Source: Scolanthus callimorphus (taxonomy: Eukaryota; Cnidaria; Anthozoa; Actiniaria; Edwardsiidae). From it: DNA of 64,000 nucleotides. The notes under the pieces are model-generated. The model was not told where the DNA came from. It saw nothing but the letters and a program-made list of their open reading frames with translations, and did not search any database. Numbering within the stretch: position 1 is the stretch's first letter; every line of letters starts with the position of its first letter. Both the position numbers and the translations under genes were made by a program. The stretch is taken from the NCBI GenBank assembly GCA_033964015.1, contig CM066914.1:19751023-19815022 (forward strand), given 5' to 3'. Below are positions 1 to 15,100 of this stretch, piece by piece.

Positions 1-299
1 CATGTTTTTGACGTGTGTGTAGACGGGTAGCTGCAACCGACGGTATTGAAGGTATTGTTCCTCGGGCACCAACGTTTTTAAGGTTACAAACTGTTTTCAG
101 CTAGTTATTTTGACTTTTTCTCTGGTGAAATCTGCTCCAACTATCTGGATTTTGTTTTCAGAAATTATTGAATCCATAATAGTGTTTTCCAATGGTTTTA
201 AATCTTGTCAGAAAATTGACATCCATGCGCAATCTGTAGTTTTGATAACTATTCCTATTTATTGCCTAACTTGGCCGTACCTTTCACTTGTGTTTCTAG

Positions 300-1062
<763 letters not shown>

Positions 1063-1159
1063 GTAGCCACAATACCTAGGGCAGAGACACTCCTTTTAGG
1101 TAGGCGATTTCAATGTGTAATGCAAAATGTATTAAACAACATAAATCATACTGTGGAAC

Positions 1160-1165
1160 AATAAA
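1160..1165 (+). other. Polyadenylation signal AATAAA for DDX23
   Basis: Canonical AATAAA about 100 bp after the DDX23 stop codon, the first such hexamer downstream and on the correct strand. Confidence 0.55.
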
Positions 1166-3178
1166 TTTTGTTCTTCCATTGTATCTGTGTATAGGCCGAT
1201 GTATGCGACATGCTTCCGTCATGCCTACGGCATTTTTTTTTTTCGTGGACAGCAAGTACTTTCACTTTGTTTTACAAATTTTTTGTATTTTTTTACATTT
1301 CATGTTCATTATTACATTTCTTGGTCTTTATCCGATTTTTTTCGTTCTTCTTTTTCTCTTTTTTAACTTTTTACATTTTCTTTTTAAATTTTTAAACTTT
1401 TTCATTGAATTTCCTGTCCACGATATCAATAACCTTAATAATCTTATAAATACATATACACGTTTGACACAACACCAAGTCACACACAGACAGAAAGCCA
1501 GTAGACATTTGCTCAAAAACATTTTACACTTTTCTTCAAAACATTTTACACTTTTCTTTAAAATACCTTTCTTTATTATTTTTTCAGAGCGATACCTCGC
1601 TCGATATTTTTCATGTCTTTAAAAAGGGAAAGAAAAGCATCGAAAGATGCAGCCAATTTATTCATGAAACTTCTGAAAAGGATATATTTAGCGATGATTA
1701 TAACGCGATTCACCCCCACAAACTTCTTGTCTTTCTAGTTTATACCCATACAGAATGTCTTTAGGTGAAAGACAAATCAGATTGGCGCCAGAAAGTATTT
1801 GTTTTCCATAACTTGCTGTTTTACTAGCAGTTGTATTTGAAATTTTACCCCCGCCTCATCTATTGGTTTTATCCCTTCTTCCCCTTTCCCATGTTACATT
1901 CAGGTCTTTGATTTCATTTATTCAAGACTCCCAGCGAACATTGGATTATTGAAAAAGCACAGTTATTTGTTACCACGCCTTTTATTTAGCAGTAGATGGA
2001 CACTCTGGTGTTAAACGAACATTTTCTTTTTTGTTTACTAATCGCTTGATTTGATTGCTCTGAGAAAACGTGCTGCATCTCGCTGACTAATTTTCTTGAC
2101 TTTACTGCGAGTTTCAGAATTCTGCGAATTCCCACTTAACATTTCCGAACACCAAACTGCGTTTTGGTGCATGGATTTTTTTCTAAGTTTAGTTTTTATT
2201 TTATGGTGGAAAGTTTTAGTTAAAAAAAAAAAAACTTTCAAAGCCTGGGTGAAGTCACCCAGAGCTGCTCAGTCGTTTGATTGACGGAAGCCAACCGCGG
2301 TTTGTGTTAGTTGGCGTAGAGTTCGCAGAAATGTGAAAATTGTAGTAAAGATCTTACTTAATATTGTATTCCAGTAGTTTCTTTTCATTAGATTTATTTC
2401 TCCCTGCCACGAAAGACCTATGACGCTTTTATGACATGGCATACACCACACATATGTACACTCCAATATTATTTAGTACTCCTCAAAAGTATACTTATTT
2501 GTTCAGGTTTGGGCCACTCTTGTACTGTGGTAAACCTTTGCTTGTTTGTTAACCTAGAAGCATTTAAACAGCAGGCACATTTTGCACATGAATGTTTGGT
2601 TTCCTCGGACTTCATTGGGTAATGCTGAGAGAACTGTCGTGTAACGAGAGTGCGAAGGGAGAAGCGTGCAGGGTGATTTGGACCTTGAAAAGGGAGCGCT
2701 CTTGAGCAAGGTTCCAGACGCGAGAACTAAAAATAACTTCTGTTTCATAAGGTAAGTCGAACTGAAGGTGCTTAGAAAGACTAGGTTAACACTAGCGTCC
2801 TCCAAAACTGCAACCCTCTAACCATGACAAACAATTAATGCGTACTATATTTTAATCACGAAGGCTGAACCTTTAACCTACAATCGGGGCCAAAAATAAG
2901 TAAACACTTGCTATCCAGGCTGTTCCCCGCTCCCCTGTTCAATGTTGTTTGGTGCGCGCAGTGTTCAATTCAAATTGGCATGCTCCAGCATTGGAAGAGG
3001 GAAACGGGGTGTTTACGATGCTTTTGTCCGCTGCTGTAGGTTGAAAAGGCATACCAAATTTGGTGGACAACGTTTTTTTGATAGTGAAGCGTTTTTGGCT
3101 TGTAACTGTTTTTTTATACGTTTAATTCTGAAACAAAAGCTAACAGTCAGTAGGGAGCAGTGCATCGTGTTTCTGTTA
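1166..3178. other. Gene-free interval after DDX23
   Basis: T-rich and A-rich DNA including homopolymer tracts near 1230-1390 and 2221-2233. Open frames here are short, low-complexity and show no domain or splice support. I see no gene. Confidence 0.5.
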
Positions 3179-3323
3179 GACGACAGAAAAGGACTGAAAC
3201 AGACGAATTTAACCAACGTTTCGGGCTTTTGCTGCAGCTCTTCTTGTACCTGCCCTGAAGAAGAGATGACGTAAAAGCTCGAAACGTTGGCTAACTTCGT
3301 CTGTTTCAGTCCTTTCTGTCGTC
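3179..3323. repeat. Foldback element with 50-bp arms
   Basis: Left arm 3179-3230 and right arm 3274-3323 are nearly perfect reverse complements, separated by about 43 bp. The right arm contains cgaaacgttggc, which recurs at 35429-35440 after another small hairpin. It could be a MITE or the conserved end of a retroelement. Confidence 0.7.
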
Positions 3324-3875
3324 TCGTATATTTTTTTTTTACCTTTTTCAAGAGTGTTTTACAACCAAAAGGGATACCCAATTTACCTGTCATATTGAGA
3401 GCAAGAAAATGAAGGCCTACATGCTGCCCTATTTTACTGACCCCCTGTTTTTTTTTTATAACATTAGAAACAACAATAGGAAAGAAGTACTCCCTAACCT
3501 AACATGATCTATTGCAGGGAAAGGGTTCCCAATCTGTACAAGTTACATCTATCACAGGGAGCCCACTTTTACAGTTCAAATCAAGAGAACTAATAAAGAA
3601 TTTTTCGCTGAATAAAGCAAAAGGAAATCTATTTTCTTTGCGCTGCGTTCTCGGTCTTTTCTGATTGGCTAACTATGCTTTGCCCAGACTCGCCCACTTG
3701 GGCGGAAGCCAATTACATTTAGTCAATCAGAAATGAAACCCATTCAACAACCAACCAATCAGGGTACAAAGATACGTTGGATATTTTGGTGGATGTTTGG
3801 GTAGACGGGATGAATAGCTCCTTCCTGTTGAGTGTGCGACCAACATATTTCCTTAAAAGCCAAAATTACATTTTC

Positions 3876-4053
3876 CGCTTGAGCGGGGGTCCTGTGGTTT
3901 GTTTCCCCAACTGACACTAAAGCGAACGAAATCTTTTGTTTTCCCTTAACACACGAGCAAGCTCTTTAATATTCATGTGACCAAACAAAGAAATTGTTTC
4001 GCATGAGTGACAGTTAGGGAAACAAACCACAGGGCCCCCACTCAAAACGTGGT
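3876..4053. repeat. Inverted repeat just upstream of gene A
   Basis: About 45-bp arms, for example gggtcctgtggtttgtttcc at 3886-3905 mirrored by ggaaacaaaccacagggccc at 4018-4037. It ends about 100 bp before the gene A start codon, so the proximal promoter or 5' UTR of gene A lies in or beside it. Several CCAAT-type motifs (attgg or ccaat) occur at 3660-3770. Confidence 0.65.
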
Positions 4054-4159
4054 TTGATTTCGGGTTTTCTGTTCCGCCAGTCAAATCATCTGGGCCAATC
4101 AGGTCAACTACCATGATTCTTTCATTATATCTCGTGTCTTCTCTTCAGCTGAGCTTGCA

Positions 4160-4313
4160 ATGCGTCAATTCTTGTCCGCCATTTTTATCCTGCTGGTGGT
4201 ATGCCTGTGGCGGGTGGAGTCGGCAGCGATCATCCAGGAAGACGACGACTGGGGCGGAGGCGGCGGCGATGATGATGACTGGGGAGGCGGGGGAGGATAC
4301 TGCACATACTGGG
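4160..4313 (+). CDS. Gene A exon 1: signal peptide and Asp/Gly-rich stretch
   Basis: Starts at ATG 4160 ([17 protein letters not shown]...), a clear signal peptide with hydrophobic core at residues 5-16. Two DDDW-GGGGG blocks and a YCTYW end follow. Donor gtaagc at 4314 leaves phase 1. Gene B exon 1 is similar in plan (MRRFWVALLLLLVCLW), which supports this start over the upstream ATG at 4113 in another frame. Confidence 0.82.
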
Positions 4314-5604
4314 GTAAGCAGCAGGCTCCAGCATGTTTGTATGTTAGAGGGAGGCAGATTGACCGGGTGCATACCTGTCAACCCTAGAAGTTCTGAAATC
4401 TGGAGAATTCGTCGGAACCATCTCGTTTCCCCGAGTCTTTCCCGAGACCTTTACAAATCCCCTCCGAATGAATCGTAGAATATGTTGCAAAATCCGGGAG
4501 ATTTGATGCTTCTTTTAAACCATCTGTTTGTTACCTTTTTTTAGACGAATATTTTTGCTTTTGCACTGTCACGGTTTACATAAGTACGGCAAAATTCAGC
4601 CAGTAGGATTTAGTGTGCACTCAGCCATGTATACTAAATGAGCACAAAACAAGATTGTGCGCTGTCATACACCTCAACATCCAGCCCATGTAATTGTGGG
4701 CAACCTTTGAAGTTTCCCTTCCCTATTTTCTTCGCGATCCTCAGCCATCAAAAATGCAGAGAAAAAAGGCCTCTCCTAGCAGGGAAACGTTTCTCGATCT
4801 TCCTAACCAAATAATTTGTGACCAGTTTCTTGTCGATCCCGTTTTAGCTTGGGGTGCTTGGTCACGTTGTCAAGGATACTACTGCACATGGGCCACACAG
4901 AAGCGCTGGCGCCACTCGTCTCCGTATAACTGCCCAAACAAAGTACAGTCCAGACGCTGTAATTCGTGCAACCCTACGACACAATACTGCGCCAGTAACG
5001 GGTACTGCTATTGTCGAGCCGGATATCGCCGTTCAGGTAAGGAGAATATTACACAATTTTAAATGCTTAAATTCGAAACTCAGCAAAATATTTGTTGTGG
5101 GCTTCCTGTGTCGCACGCGCGCGCGCCAAAAATGGCGGGAAAAAATCAGCCAATCAAACGTGTTTCCCCGAAAGACGCTAACGATATGTACGTTCCTATA
5201 TAGATCCAGGGGATCCCGTGAGTTCTATGGAACCGCTTTGTGAAAATTGGAACTTGGGAACTCGCTTTTGCTAATGTTAAGGGTTTTGATCCGCGATTTT
5301 TTCGACATCCTTAAAATACTTTGTTTATTTATTTTAACTTCCATCAACTTTGAAGAAGTTGATATGATCATCGTCAAAAAAAGTCCTGATAATTATGTAT
5401 CAGAAATAGGAGGATCAGAGCATTTTAATGGTCAATTATAACATTCCATGATTTTTCCATGACGTATCGAGTTTGTTTGTAAATATTAAGTACTGTTTTA
5501 GACCAGGAATTCAATAACTTTTCACCGATGCGTGAGCTGCAAATCCGCAGTCACTCATCCATAAGGGACTGTTCGTTAATTAAGTCGCGGGGGGGGGGGG
5601 GGGT

Positions 5605-5644
<40 letters not shown>

Positions 5645-5667
5645 CTGTTCGTTCGTTAATTAAGTCG

Positions 5668-5700
<33 letters not shown>

Positions 5701-6131
5701 CTGGTGGTATTTTCTGCTCGTAGGTTTTGTGAAAACTTACCCCCGTACAAAAAAGTAGTTTCAATTTCTACCCCCTTCGAAAAACGGCTATTTGAAATTT
5801 TACCCCCCTCCCCCTGCACGCTAATTGACTAAGCCACAATGTAAACATCAAAATGGCGTCTAAACTAAGTACGATTGTTGAAGAGGATGAAACGGTAGAA
5901 CAAGCTCTAACTGGCAAGAAAAGAGAGGAGAAGTTCGACAGAAACCTTTAGTAGGAAAGCTTTAGTTGGCTTAGGACACTCCGGATTTATACAGTGCTCT
6001 GCGTTTCACGCAATTGCACTCAATCTCAGTCCTAGTCTGTTGAAAATTTGCATGACACTGAAATGCACCCCCCAAGAGTTTCGCGTGTTCTAAAAATTTA
6101 CCCCCAAATTTTTCAACGTTCTGCAAAATTT

Positions 6132-6162
<31 letters not shown>

Positions 6163-9100
6163 TATAAAACCACCAGCCCCCCCTGCGACGTAATTAACGA
6201 ACAGTCCCTAAACGCTCATCGGCAATCAGTGCTCTGTTATATTCTGATTTGTAGGATATACTTGTGTGGACATCAACGAGTGTGCTAGCAACCCCTGCAG
6301 GAATGGGGGAACCTGTCATAACCTGGTTAATAAGTACACATGTTCATGTACACCTGGCTATAAAGGGCGCAACTGTGAGATTCCACCAAGTAAGTGAGCA
6401 ATATGTAATAGATAGTTACTGAGGCCGGCAGCAATATGAGATATATTGCAGTCAGCCGAGGGCGCAGCCCGAAGCTGACTGCAATATATCTCATAGCTGT
6501 TGGCCTCAGTAACTATATAGAGGATATTACACGGTGGCGCGAAGATATGAGTTTTATTTTCGAGTGGCAAGAATAATATTTTACGAATGAGCGTAGCGAA
6601 TGAGTAAAATATTGTTTTTCACACGAGAAAATAAAACTCATATCTTCAAGCCACCGTGTAATTTTCTTTTTATTATATAGACAAACCAGGAAAAAAATAT
6701 TCCAAATTGATTTCCAAACACTTTTGTTTGACCGATATCCTCACTAGTGAGAATATATTGAAAATATGTCACTCAGGTCCCGGATGTAGCTTCGTATGAG
6801 ATCTAAGAGTGGCGTATTTCCCATAAAACACTCGTGTCTATATAAGAAAACAAGATATGACGCGTAAATCATTACCAATCAATCTTTGACTTATTTGATT
6901 ATACTGGAACTGCTTTTAATATTCACTGAACAGTGCTGCACGTCAACTAGCTTGTCGTCGGGACGCCCCTTCATTTCTATCCCTTCGCTTATGAAGCCAC
7001 GAAAATAATAACGACAAGACAATAGCTGGAGTGTGACATTGCCGATTGCTTGGTGAACAGCGTGCAATCGGCCTAGAGAGAAAGCTCGCTAATTTAAACA
7101 ATGTATATATAGCCGAAATGAACAATGAAGGCTATCCATAATAGGAAATCTATTGTCCAATGACAATAGATTCACGTTGTTACGTAGGAAAGCATTATTT
7201 CTCTACACGTGTTTTGAATAGACCTCTCGCCTGGGCGTAATGTTTTCCCATTTCAGATCACGTGGCATTCCCCTGAGTATTCTTTCTTTGTCCTTCTGCT
7301 ACGCACCGAAGGATATATGAATATGGAAGCATGCCAAACAGAGACAGATGATTTAAATGAATGCCACGTGACCTGAAATGGGAAAACATTACGCCCAAGT
7401 TAAGGAAGTCTATTAACTTCTTCTGAATGGCTCAGTTTACTCTTTGTTCTTGAAAGGTCCTTTCTACGATCCATGCTTTGTCCAATGAGGCTTGAGCGAT
7501 GAAAAGCCGTCACGTTAGGTTTTCTTACGAAGCCCAGTGTAAACACTGCTGGTTAAACATTTAAAAATATTATTTACCATTCGCGTTATCCTCATTAATC
7601 TGATTATATGAGCACGAGTCCATTACCAAGAGTATCAAGAATCTCATTTATTTAGTCCGTCTCCATCAGCGTTAGGAAAATGTATTTTATAAACATATGA
7701 GGCCAGGTAACTAAAAACTCAACGTAGAGAATTTATTTTTTTCGTGCAATATTTCGGCTGGCCAAACCTGGGGCCCTGGGAAAGAAAGTGCGAAAAGGGG
7801 GAGTCCGGTAAAGTTGCTCTAACTGGATCTCACATGGCACACATGGGAGTTTTGGATTCCATTATAACCATTCTCAATTGCCAAATCTACTAACCCAGGT
7901 TGCCATTAACTATTGTTATAATAAATGTTATTCTTTCTCCTATTCCAGATCATTGCGCCTCTCGACCATGCCTTAACGGAGGAATGTGCCGTAACCATGG
8001 TAATGATTACCGCTGTACATGCCGGCCTGGGTACAAGGGCAGACGTTGTGAGACCAACGTGAACGAATGTGCCTCTCGGCCTTGTAGAAATGGAGGGCAT
8101 TGTATAGATGAAGTTAACAGCTACAAATGCAGGTGCCGTCCAGGTTTCACTGGTCGCAACTGTGAAACCAATATTGATGAATGCAAGTCACGTCCATGCA
8201 GGAATGGAGGACACTGCATCGATGGGGTCAATAGTTACAAATGTCAGTGTCTGGCGGGTTTCACTGGACGCAACTGTGAAACCAATATTGATGAATGCAA
8301 GTCACGCCCATGTAAGAATGGAGGACACTGCATTGATGGGGTCAATAGTTACAAATGTCAGTGTCGTCCGGGTTTCACTGGCCGCAACTGTGAAACCAAT
8401 ATTGATGAATGCAAGTCACGCCCATGTAAGAATGGAGGACACTGCATTGATGGGGTCAATAGTTACAAATGTCAGTGTCGTCCGGGTTTCACTGGCCGCA
8501 ACTGTGAAACCAATATTGATGAATGCAAGTCACACCCATGCAAGAATGGAGGACACTGCATTGATGGGGTCAATAGTTACAAATGTCAGTGTCGTCCGGG
8601 TTTCACTGGCCGCAACTGTGAAACCAATATTGATGAGTGTAAGTCACACCCATGTAAGAATGGAGGACACTGCATTGATGGGGTCAATAATTACAGATGT
8701 CAGTGTCTGGCGGGTTTCACTGGCCGCAACTGTGAAACCAATATTGATGAGTGTAAGTCACACCCATGCAAGAATGGAGGACACTGCATTGATGGGGTCA
8801 ATAATTACAGATGTCAGTGCCTGGCGGGTTTCACTGGACGCAACTGTGAAACCAATATTGATGAGTGTAAGTCACACCCATGTAAGAATGGAGGACACTG
8901 CATTGATGGGGTCAATAATTACAGATGTCAGTGTCTGGCGGGTTTCACTGGCCGCAACTGTGAAACCAATATTGATGAGTGTAAGTCACACCCATGCAAG
9001 AATGGAGGACACTGTATTGATGGGGTCAATAGTTACAGATGTCAGTGTCGTCCGGGTTTCACTGGCCGCAACTGTGAAACCAATATCGATGAATGTAAGT

Positions 9101-12100
9101 CACACCCATGTAAGAATGGAGGACACTGCATGGATGTGGTTAATAGTTACAAATGTTACTGTTATCCGGGTTTCACTGGCCGCAACTGTGAAACCAACAT
9201 TGATGAATGCAAGTCACAACCATGCAAGAATGGAGGACACTGCATTGATGGGGTGGATAGTTACAGATGTCAGTGTGTGGCGGGTTTCACTGGCCGCAAC
9301 TGTGAGACCAATATTGACGAATGCAAGTCACACCCATGCAAGAATGGGGGACAATGCATTGACGGGATTAACAGTTATAAATGCAACTGTCGTCCAGGTT
9401 TCACGGGCGTCAACTGCGAGACAAACATAGACGAATGTTCCTCTAGCTCGTGCCTAAATGGCGGCACATGTGTGGATCTGGAGAACGAATTCGTTTGCTT
9501 CTGCAGACCTGGATATACAGGTAACTAATAACATATCGTAATTCATTGTTGTTAAATGTTCGCTTTGGTTGTCATTTTTAATTTTAATATTGAACAAAGA
9601 GAAAGTCGAATTCAGAAAAAGACCGCCCGTAACTTAGCCCTTTGTATGTACACTGTCTCCTATTTTAAACTTGTACTACTTGTATTAAGGTTATTCCCCT
9701 GTTTTGCACGGCGCACGCTGTTCTGCGCATGGACGCGCGATCAATTCGTTCGAAAATGACGCAATCGAGCGCGCGCGCGCAAGCTAAATATCCCCATTTG
9801 AGCGAGAAACACCAAGAAAAAGTCGCTTTTTGGGATATTGCGCGAAAATAAGATTGGGCACCCCCATTTTTTATTTTACCATTTTGATAAGACTATCATT
9901 CCCCTGTTATAAAAACAGTTTAAAGAATTTTCCACGACAAGTTCTTGAGCTATCTTGAGCTAAGCCTCAAAATGAGACACCAAAGACTCTCAAATTATCA
10001 CGAGCGGTGCGTACATTTTTGCATATTTTCAAGAGTAGCGTCAACGCACATAGAAAATTAAACATTCTAATGTTTGTCCTAGGTAGTGAAGCATCCAACA
10101 GTTCTGTTCAAACTTGCAAGCGAACTGGATTGCTTCATTAGTTTTATCACAATTTTCTTGTTTCACGTATTCCTTCACAAAATAGCCCTCAGGCACTAAA
10201 AATGGGGTATGTTTGCGCCATCATAGTTTCTAAACGAGCATGGGCACCCCCTCTTTTTATTTCATATTTCCATTCCTTATATACTAAATAGTAAATAGAC
10301 AAATTAAGAAAAAAATTCTACGACAAGTTTTATTTCAGGGGAATTACCTTAAATTATGTGTTCTCTCTTTTAAATTGTGGCCTGTTTTTTGCTGGACTCA
10401 AATGAAAAACTCCCAACACTTCTGATGTTGTTTTTATTTTTTTTCAAACAATTTTACTGAAACTTTTCGAGGGCAGGTACCAAGTGAAATGAACATAAAC
10501 GTTTTCAAGGACTTGTTTGTAGCAAAAGAAAGCTTAAGCTCAGATATTATCCACAATAAAAAACTGGAGAACGACTCCAGATGTTATACCATTCCAAACG
10601 GATTTATTTTCTGAGAATACGCAATTTTCGGAATCAACTTATTCGAACTTCACAAGTCAAGCACACAAACGGAAGCAGTCTTGTTATGACCATCAGTAGC
10701 ACAGTGCTCAGCAACAAACCAACACATACCAACACGCACAAAAACCTCGTAATCACGGTCATAAAATATAATTCCTGTATCTTGTAGGTCGTCATTGTGA
10801 AACAGACACAAATGAGTGCGCCAGTAATCCCTGTGAAAATGGAGGCACGTGTGCCGATCTCGTCAACAGCTACGCATGCATATGTCCACCTGGCTACACC
10901 GGAAGTAACTGTGAAACGGAAATAGATGAATGCAGCAGTAATCCCTGTCAAAACGGAGGCACATGTAACGATCTTGTCAATGGTTATAACTGCACTTGTC
11001 CACCAGGCTACACCGGAAGTGATTGTGAAACTGAAGTAGATGAATGCAGCAGCAGCCCTTGCCAAAACGGAGGCACATGTAACGATCTTGTCAATGGTCA
11101 TAACTGCACGTGTCCACCAGGCTACACCGGAAGTGACTGTGGAACGGACATAGATGAATGCAGCAGCAGCCCTTGCCAAAACGGAGGCACATGTAACGAT
11201 CTTGTCAATGGTCATAACTGCACGTGTCCACCAGGCTACACCGGAAATGATTGTGAAACGGAAGTAGATGAATGCAGCAGCAGCCCTTGCCAGAACGGAG
11301 GCACATGTAACGATCTTGTCAATGGTCATAACTGCACGTGTCCGCCAGGCTACACCGGAAGTGATTGTGAAACTGAAGTAGATGAATGCAGCAGCAGCCC
11401 TTGCCAAAACGGAGGCACATGTAACGATCTTGTCAATGGTCATAACTGCACGTGTCCACCAGGCTACACCGGAAGTGATTGTGGAACGGACATAGATGAA
11501 TGCAGCAGCAGCCCTTGCCAGAACGGAGGCACATGTAACGATCTTGTCAATGGTTATAACTGCACTTGTCCACCAGGCTACACCGGAAGTGATTGTGAAA
11601 CTGAAGTAGATGAATGCAGCAGCAGCCCTTGCCAAAACGGAGGCACATGTAACGATCTTGTCAATGGTCATAACTGCACGTGTCCACCAGGCTACACCGG
11701 AAGTGACTGTGGAACGGACATAGATGAATGCAGCAGCAGCCCTTGCCAAAACGGAGGCACATGTAACGATCTTGTCAATGGTCATAACTGCACGTGTACA
11801 CCAGGCTACACCGGAAATGATTGTGAAACGGAAGTAGATGAATGCAGCAGCAGCCCTTGCCAGAACGGAGGCACATGTAACGATCTTGTCAATGGTCATA
11901 ACTGCACGTGTCCGCCAGGCTACACCGGAAGTGATTGTGAAACTGAAGTAGATGAATGCAGCAGCAGCCCTTGCCAAAACGGAGGCACATGTAACGATCT
12001 TGTCAATGGTCATAACTGCACGTGTCCACCAGGCTACACCGGAAGTGATTGTGGAACGGACATAGATGAATGCAGCAACAGCCCTTGCCAGAACGGAGGC

Positions 12101-15100
12101 ACATGTAACGATCTCGTCAATGGTCATAACTGCACGTGTCCACCAGGCTACACCGGAAGTGATTGTGAAACGGAAGTAGATGAATGCAGCAGCAGCCCTT
12201 GCCAGAACGGAGGCACATGTAACGATCTTGTCAATGGTCATAACTGCACGTGTCCACCAGGCTACACCGGAAGTGACTGTGGAACGGACATAGATGAATG
12301 CAGCAGCAGCCCTTGCCAGAACGGAGGCACATGTAACGATCTTGTCAATGGTCATAACTGCACGTGTCCACCAGGCTACACCGGAAGTGACTGTGGAACA
12401 GACATAGATGAATGCAGCAGCAGCCCTTGCCAGAACGGAGGCACATGTAACGATCTTGTCAATGGTCATAACTGCACGTGTCCACCAGGCTACACCGGAA
12501 GTGACTGTGGAACGGAAGTAGATGAATGCAGGAGCAGCCCTTGCCAGAACGGAGGCACATGTAACGATCTTGTCAATGGTCATAACTGCACGTGTCCACC
12601 AGGCTACACCGGAAGTGATTGTGGAACTGAAGTAGATGAATGCAGCAGCAGCCCTTGCCAGAACGGAGGCACATGTAACGATCTTGTCAATGGTCATAAC
12701 TGCACCTGTCCGCCAGGCTACACCGGAAGTGATTGTGGGACTGAAGTAGATGAATGCAGCAGCAGCCCTTGCCAGAACGGAGGCACATGTAACGATCTTG
12801 TCAATGGTCATAACTGCACGTGTCCACCAGGCTACACCGGAAGTGATTGTGGAACTGAAATAGATGAATGCAGCAGCAGCCCTTGCCAAAACGGAGGCAC
12901 ATGTAACGATCTTGTCAATGGTCATAACTGCACGTGTCCACCAGGCTACACCGGAAGTGATTGTGGAACGGACATAGATGAATGCAGCAGCAGCCCTTGC
13001 CAGAACGGAGGCACATGTAACGATCTTGTCAATGGTCATAACTGCACGTGTCCACCAGGCTACACCGGAAGTGATTGTGAAACGGAAGTAGATGAATGCA
13101 GCAGCAGCCCTTGCCAAAACGGAGGCACATGTAACGATCTTGTCAATGGTCATAACTGCACGTGTCCACCAGGCTACACCGGAAGTGATTGTGAAACGGA
13201 AGTAGATGAATGCAGCAGCAGTCCTTGCCAAAACGGAGGCACATGTAACGATCTTGTCAATGGTCATAACTGCACGTGTCCACCAGGCTACACCGGAAGT
13301 GATTGTGGAACTGAAATAGATGAATGCAGCAGCAGCCCTTGCCAAAACGGAGGCACATGTAACGATCTTGTCAATGGTCATAACTGCACGTGTCCACCAG
13401 GCTACACCGGAAGTGATTGTGGAACGGACATAGATGAATGCAGCAGCAGCCCTTGCCAGAACGGAGGCACATGTAACGATCTTGTCAATGGTCATAACTG
13501 CACGTGTCCACCAGGCTACACCGGAAGTGATTGTGAAACGGAAGTAGATGAATGCAGCAGCAGCCCTTGCCAAAACGGAGGCACATGTAACGATCTTGTC
13601 AATGGTCATAACTGCACGTGTCCACCAGGCTACACCGGAAGTGATTGTGAAACGGAAGTAGATGAATGCAGCAGCAGTCCTTGCCAGAACGGAGGCACAT
13701 GTAACGATCTTGTCAATGGTCATAACTGCACGTGTCCACCAGGCTACACCGGAAGTGATTGTGGAACTGAAATAGATGAATGCAGCAGCAGCCCTTGCCA
13801 AAACGGAGGCACATGTAACGATCTTGTCAATGGTCATAACTGCACGTGTCCACCAGGCTACACCGGAAGTGATTGTGGAACGGAAGTAGATGAATGCAGC
13901 AGCAGCCCTTGCCAAAACGGAGGCACATGTAACGATCTTGTCAATGGTCATAACTGCACGTGTCCACCAGGCTACACCGGAAGTGATTGTGAAACGGAAG
14001 TAGATGAATGCAGCAGCAGCCCTTGCCAGAACGGAGGCACATGTAACGATCTTGTCAATGGTCATAACTGCACGTGTCCACCAGGCTACACCGGAAGTGA
14101 TTGTGAAACGGAAGTAGATGAATGCAGCAGCAGCCCTTGCCAGAACGGAGGCACATGTAACGATCTTGTCAATGGTCATAACTGCACGTGTCCACCAGGC
14201 TACACCGGAAGTGATTGTGAAACGGAAGTAGATGAATGCAGCAGCAGCCCTTGCCAAAACGGAGGCACATGTAACGATCTTGTCAATGGTCATAACTGTA
14301 CGTGTCCACCAGGCTACACCGGAAGTGATTGTGGAACTGAAGTAGATGAATGCAGCAGCAGCCCTTGCCAGAACGGAGGCACATGTAACGATCTTGTTAA
14401 TGGGCACAACTGCACGTGTCCACCAGGCTACACCGGAAGTGACTGTGGAACTGAAGTAGATGAATGCAGCAGCAGCCCTTGCCAAAACGGAGGCACATGT
14501 AACGATCTTGTCAATGGTCATAACTGCACGTGTCCACCAGGCTACACCGGAAGTGACTGTGGAACGGACATAGATGAATGCAGCAGCAGCCCTTGCCAAA
14601 ACGGAGGCACATGTAACGATCTTGTCAATGGTCATAACTGCACGTGTCCACCAGGCTACACCGGAAGTGATTGTGGAACTGAAGTAGATGAATGCCGCAG
14701 CAACCCTTGCCAGAACGGAGGCACATGTAACGATCTTGTTAATGGGCACAACTGCACGTGTCCACCAGGCTACACCGGAAGTGATTGTGGAACGGATATA
14801 GATGAATGCAGCATCAACCCTTGCCAGAACGGAGGCACATGTAACGATCTTGTCAATGGGCACAACTGCACGTGTCCGCCAGGCTACACCGGAAGTGACT
14901 GTGAAACGGAAATAGATGAATGCTCTGGAAATCCGTGTAAAAACGGAGCCACCTGCACAGACCAAGTCGCAGGTTACTCATGCAAATGTGTTGCAGGTTT
15001 TAAAGGAAAACATTGCGAAATCGACATAGATGATTGCTCTCCAAACCCTTGTCAAAATAACGGCGTCTGCGAAGATTTCGTGAACCATTACCTATGCTTT

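Noticed and set aside
3241..3323. Hammerhead ribozyme reading of ctgaaga...gaaac
   Set aside because: CTGAAGA and GAAAC are present, but helix I does not pair and helix III would be only two base pairs, so the fold is not supported.
5580..5819. Poly-Pro minus-strand frame
   Set aside because: Translation of poly-G tracts in a transposon.
8108..9430. 440-codon + strand frame with [11 protein letters not shown] repeats
   Set aside because: A shifted register of gene A exon 4; no cysteine pattern or domain.
10634..14965. 1,443-codon open frame on the minus strand
   Set aside because: Exact antisense of the 114-bp EGF repeats. The unit lacks stops in that register, so the frame stays open by repetition. 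The sense frame gives perfect EGF modules.
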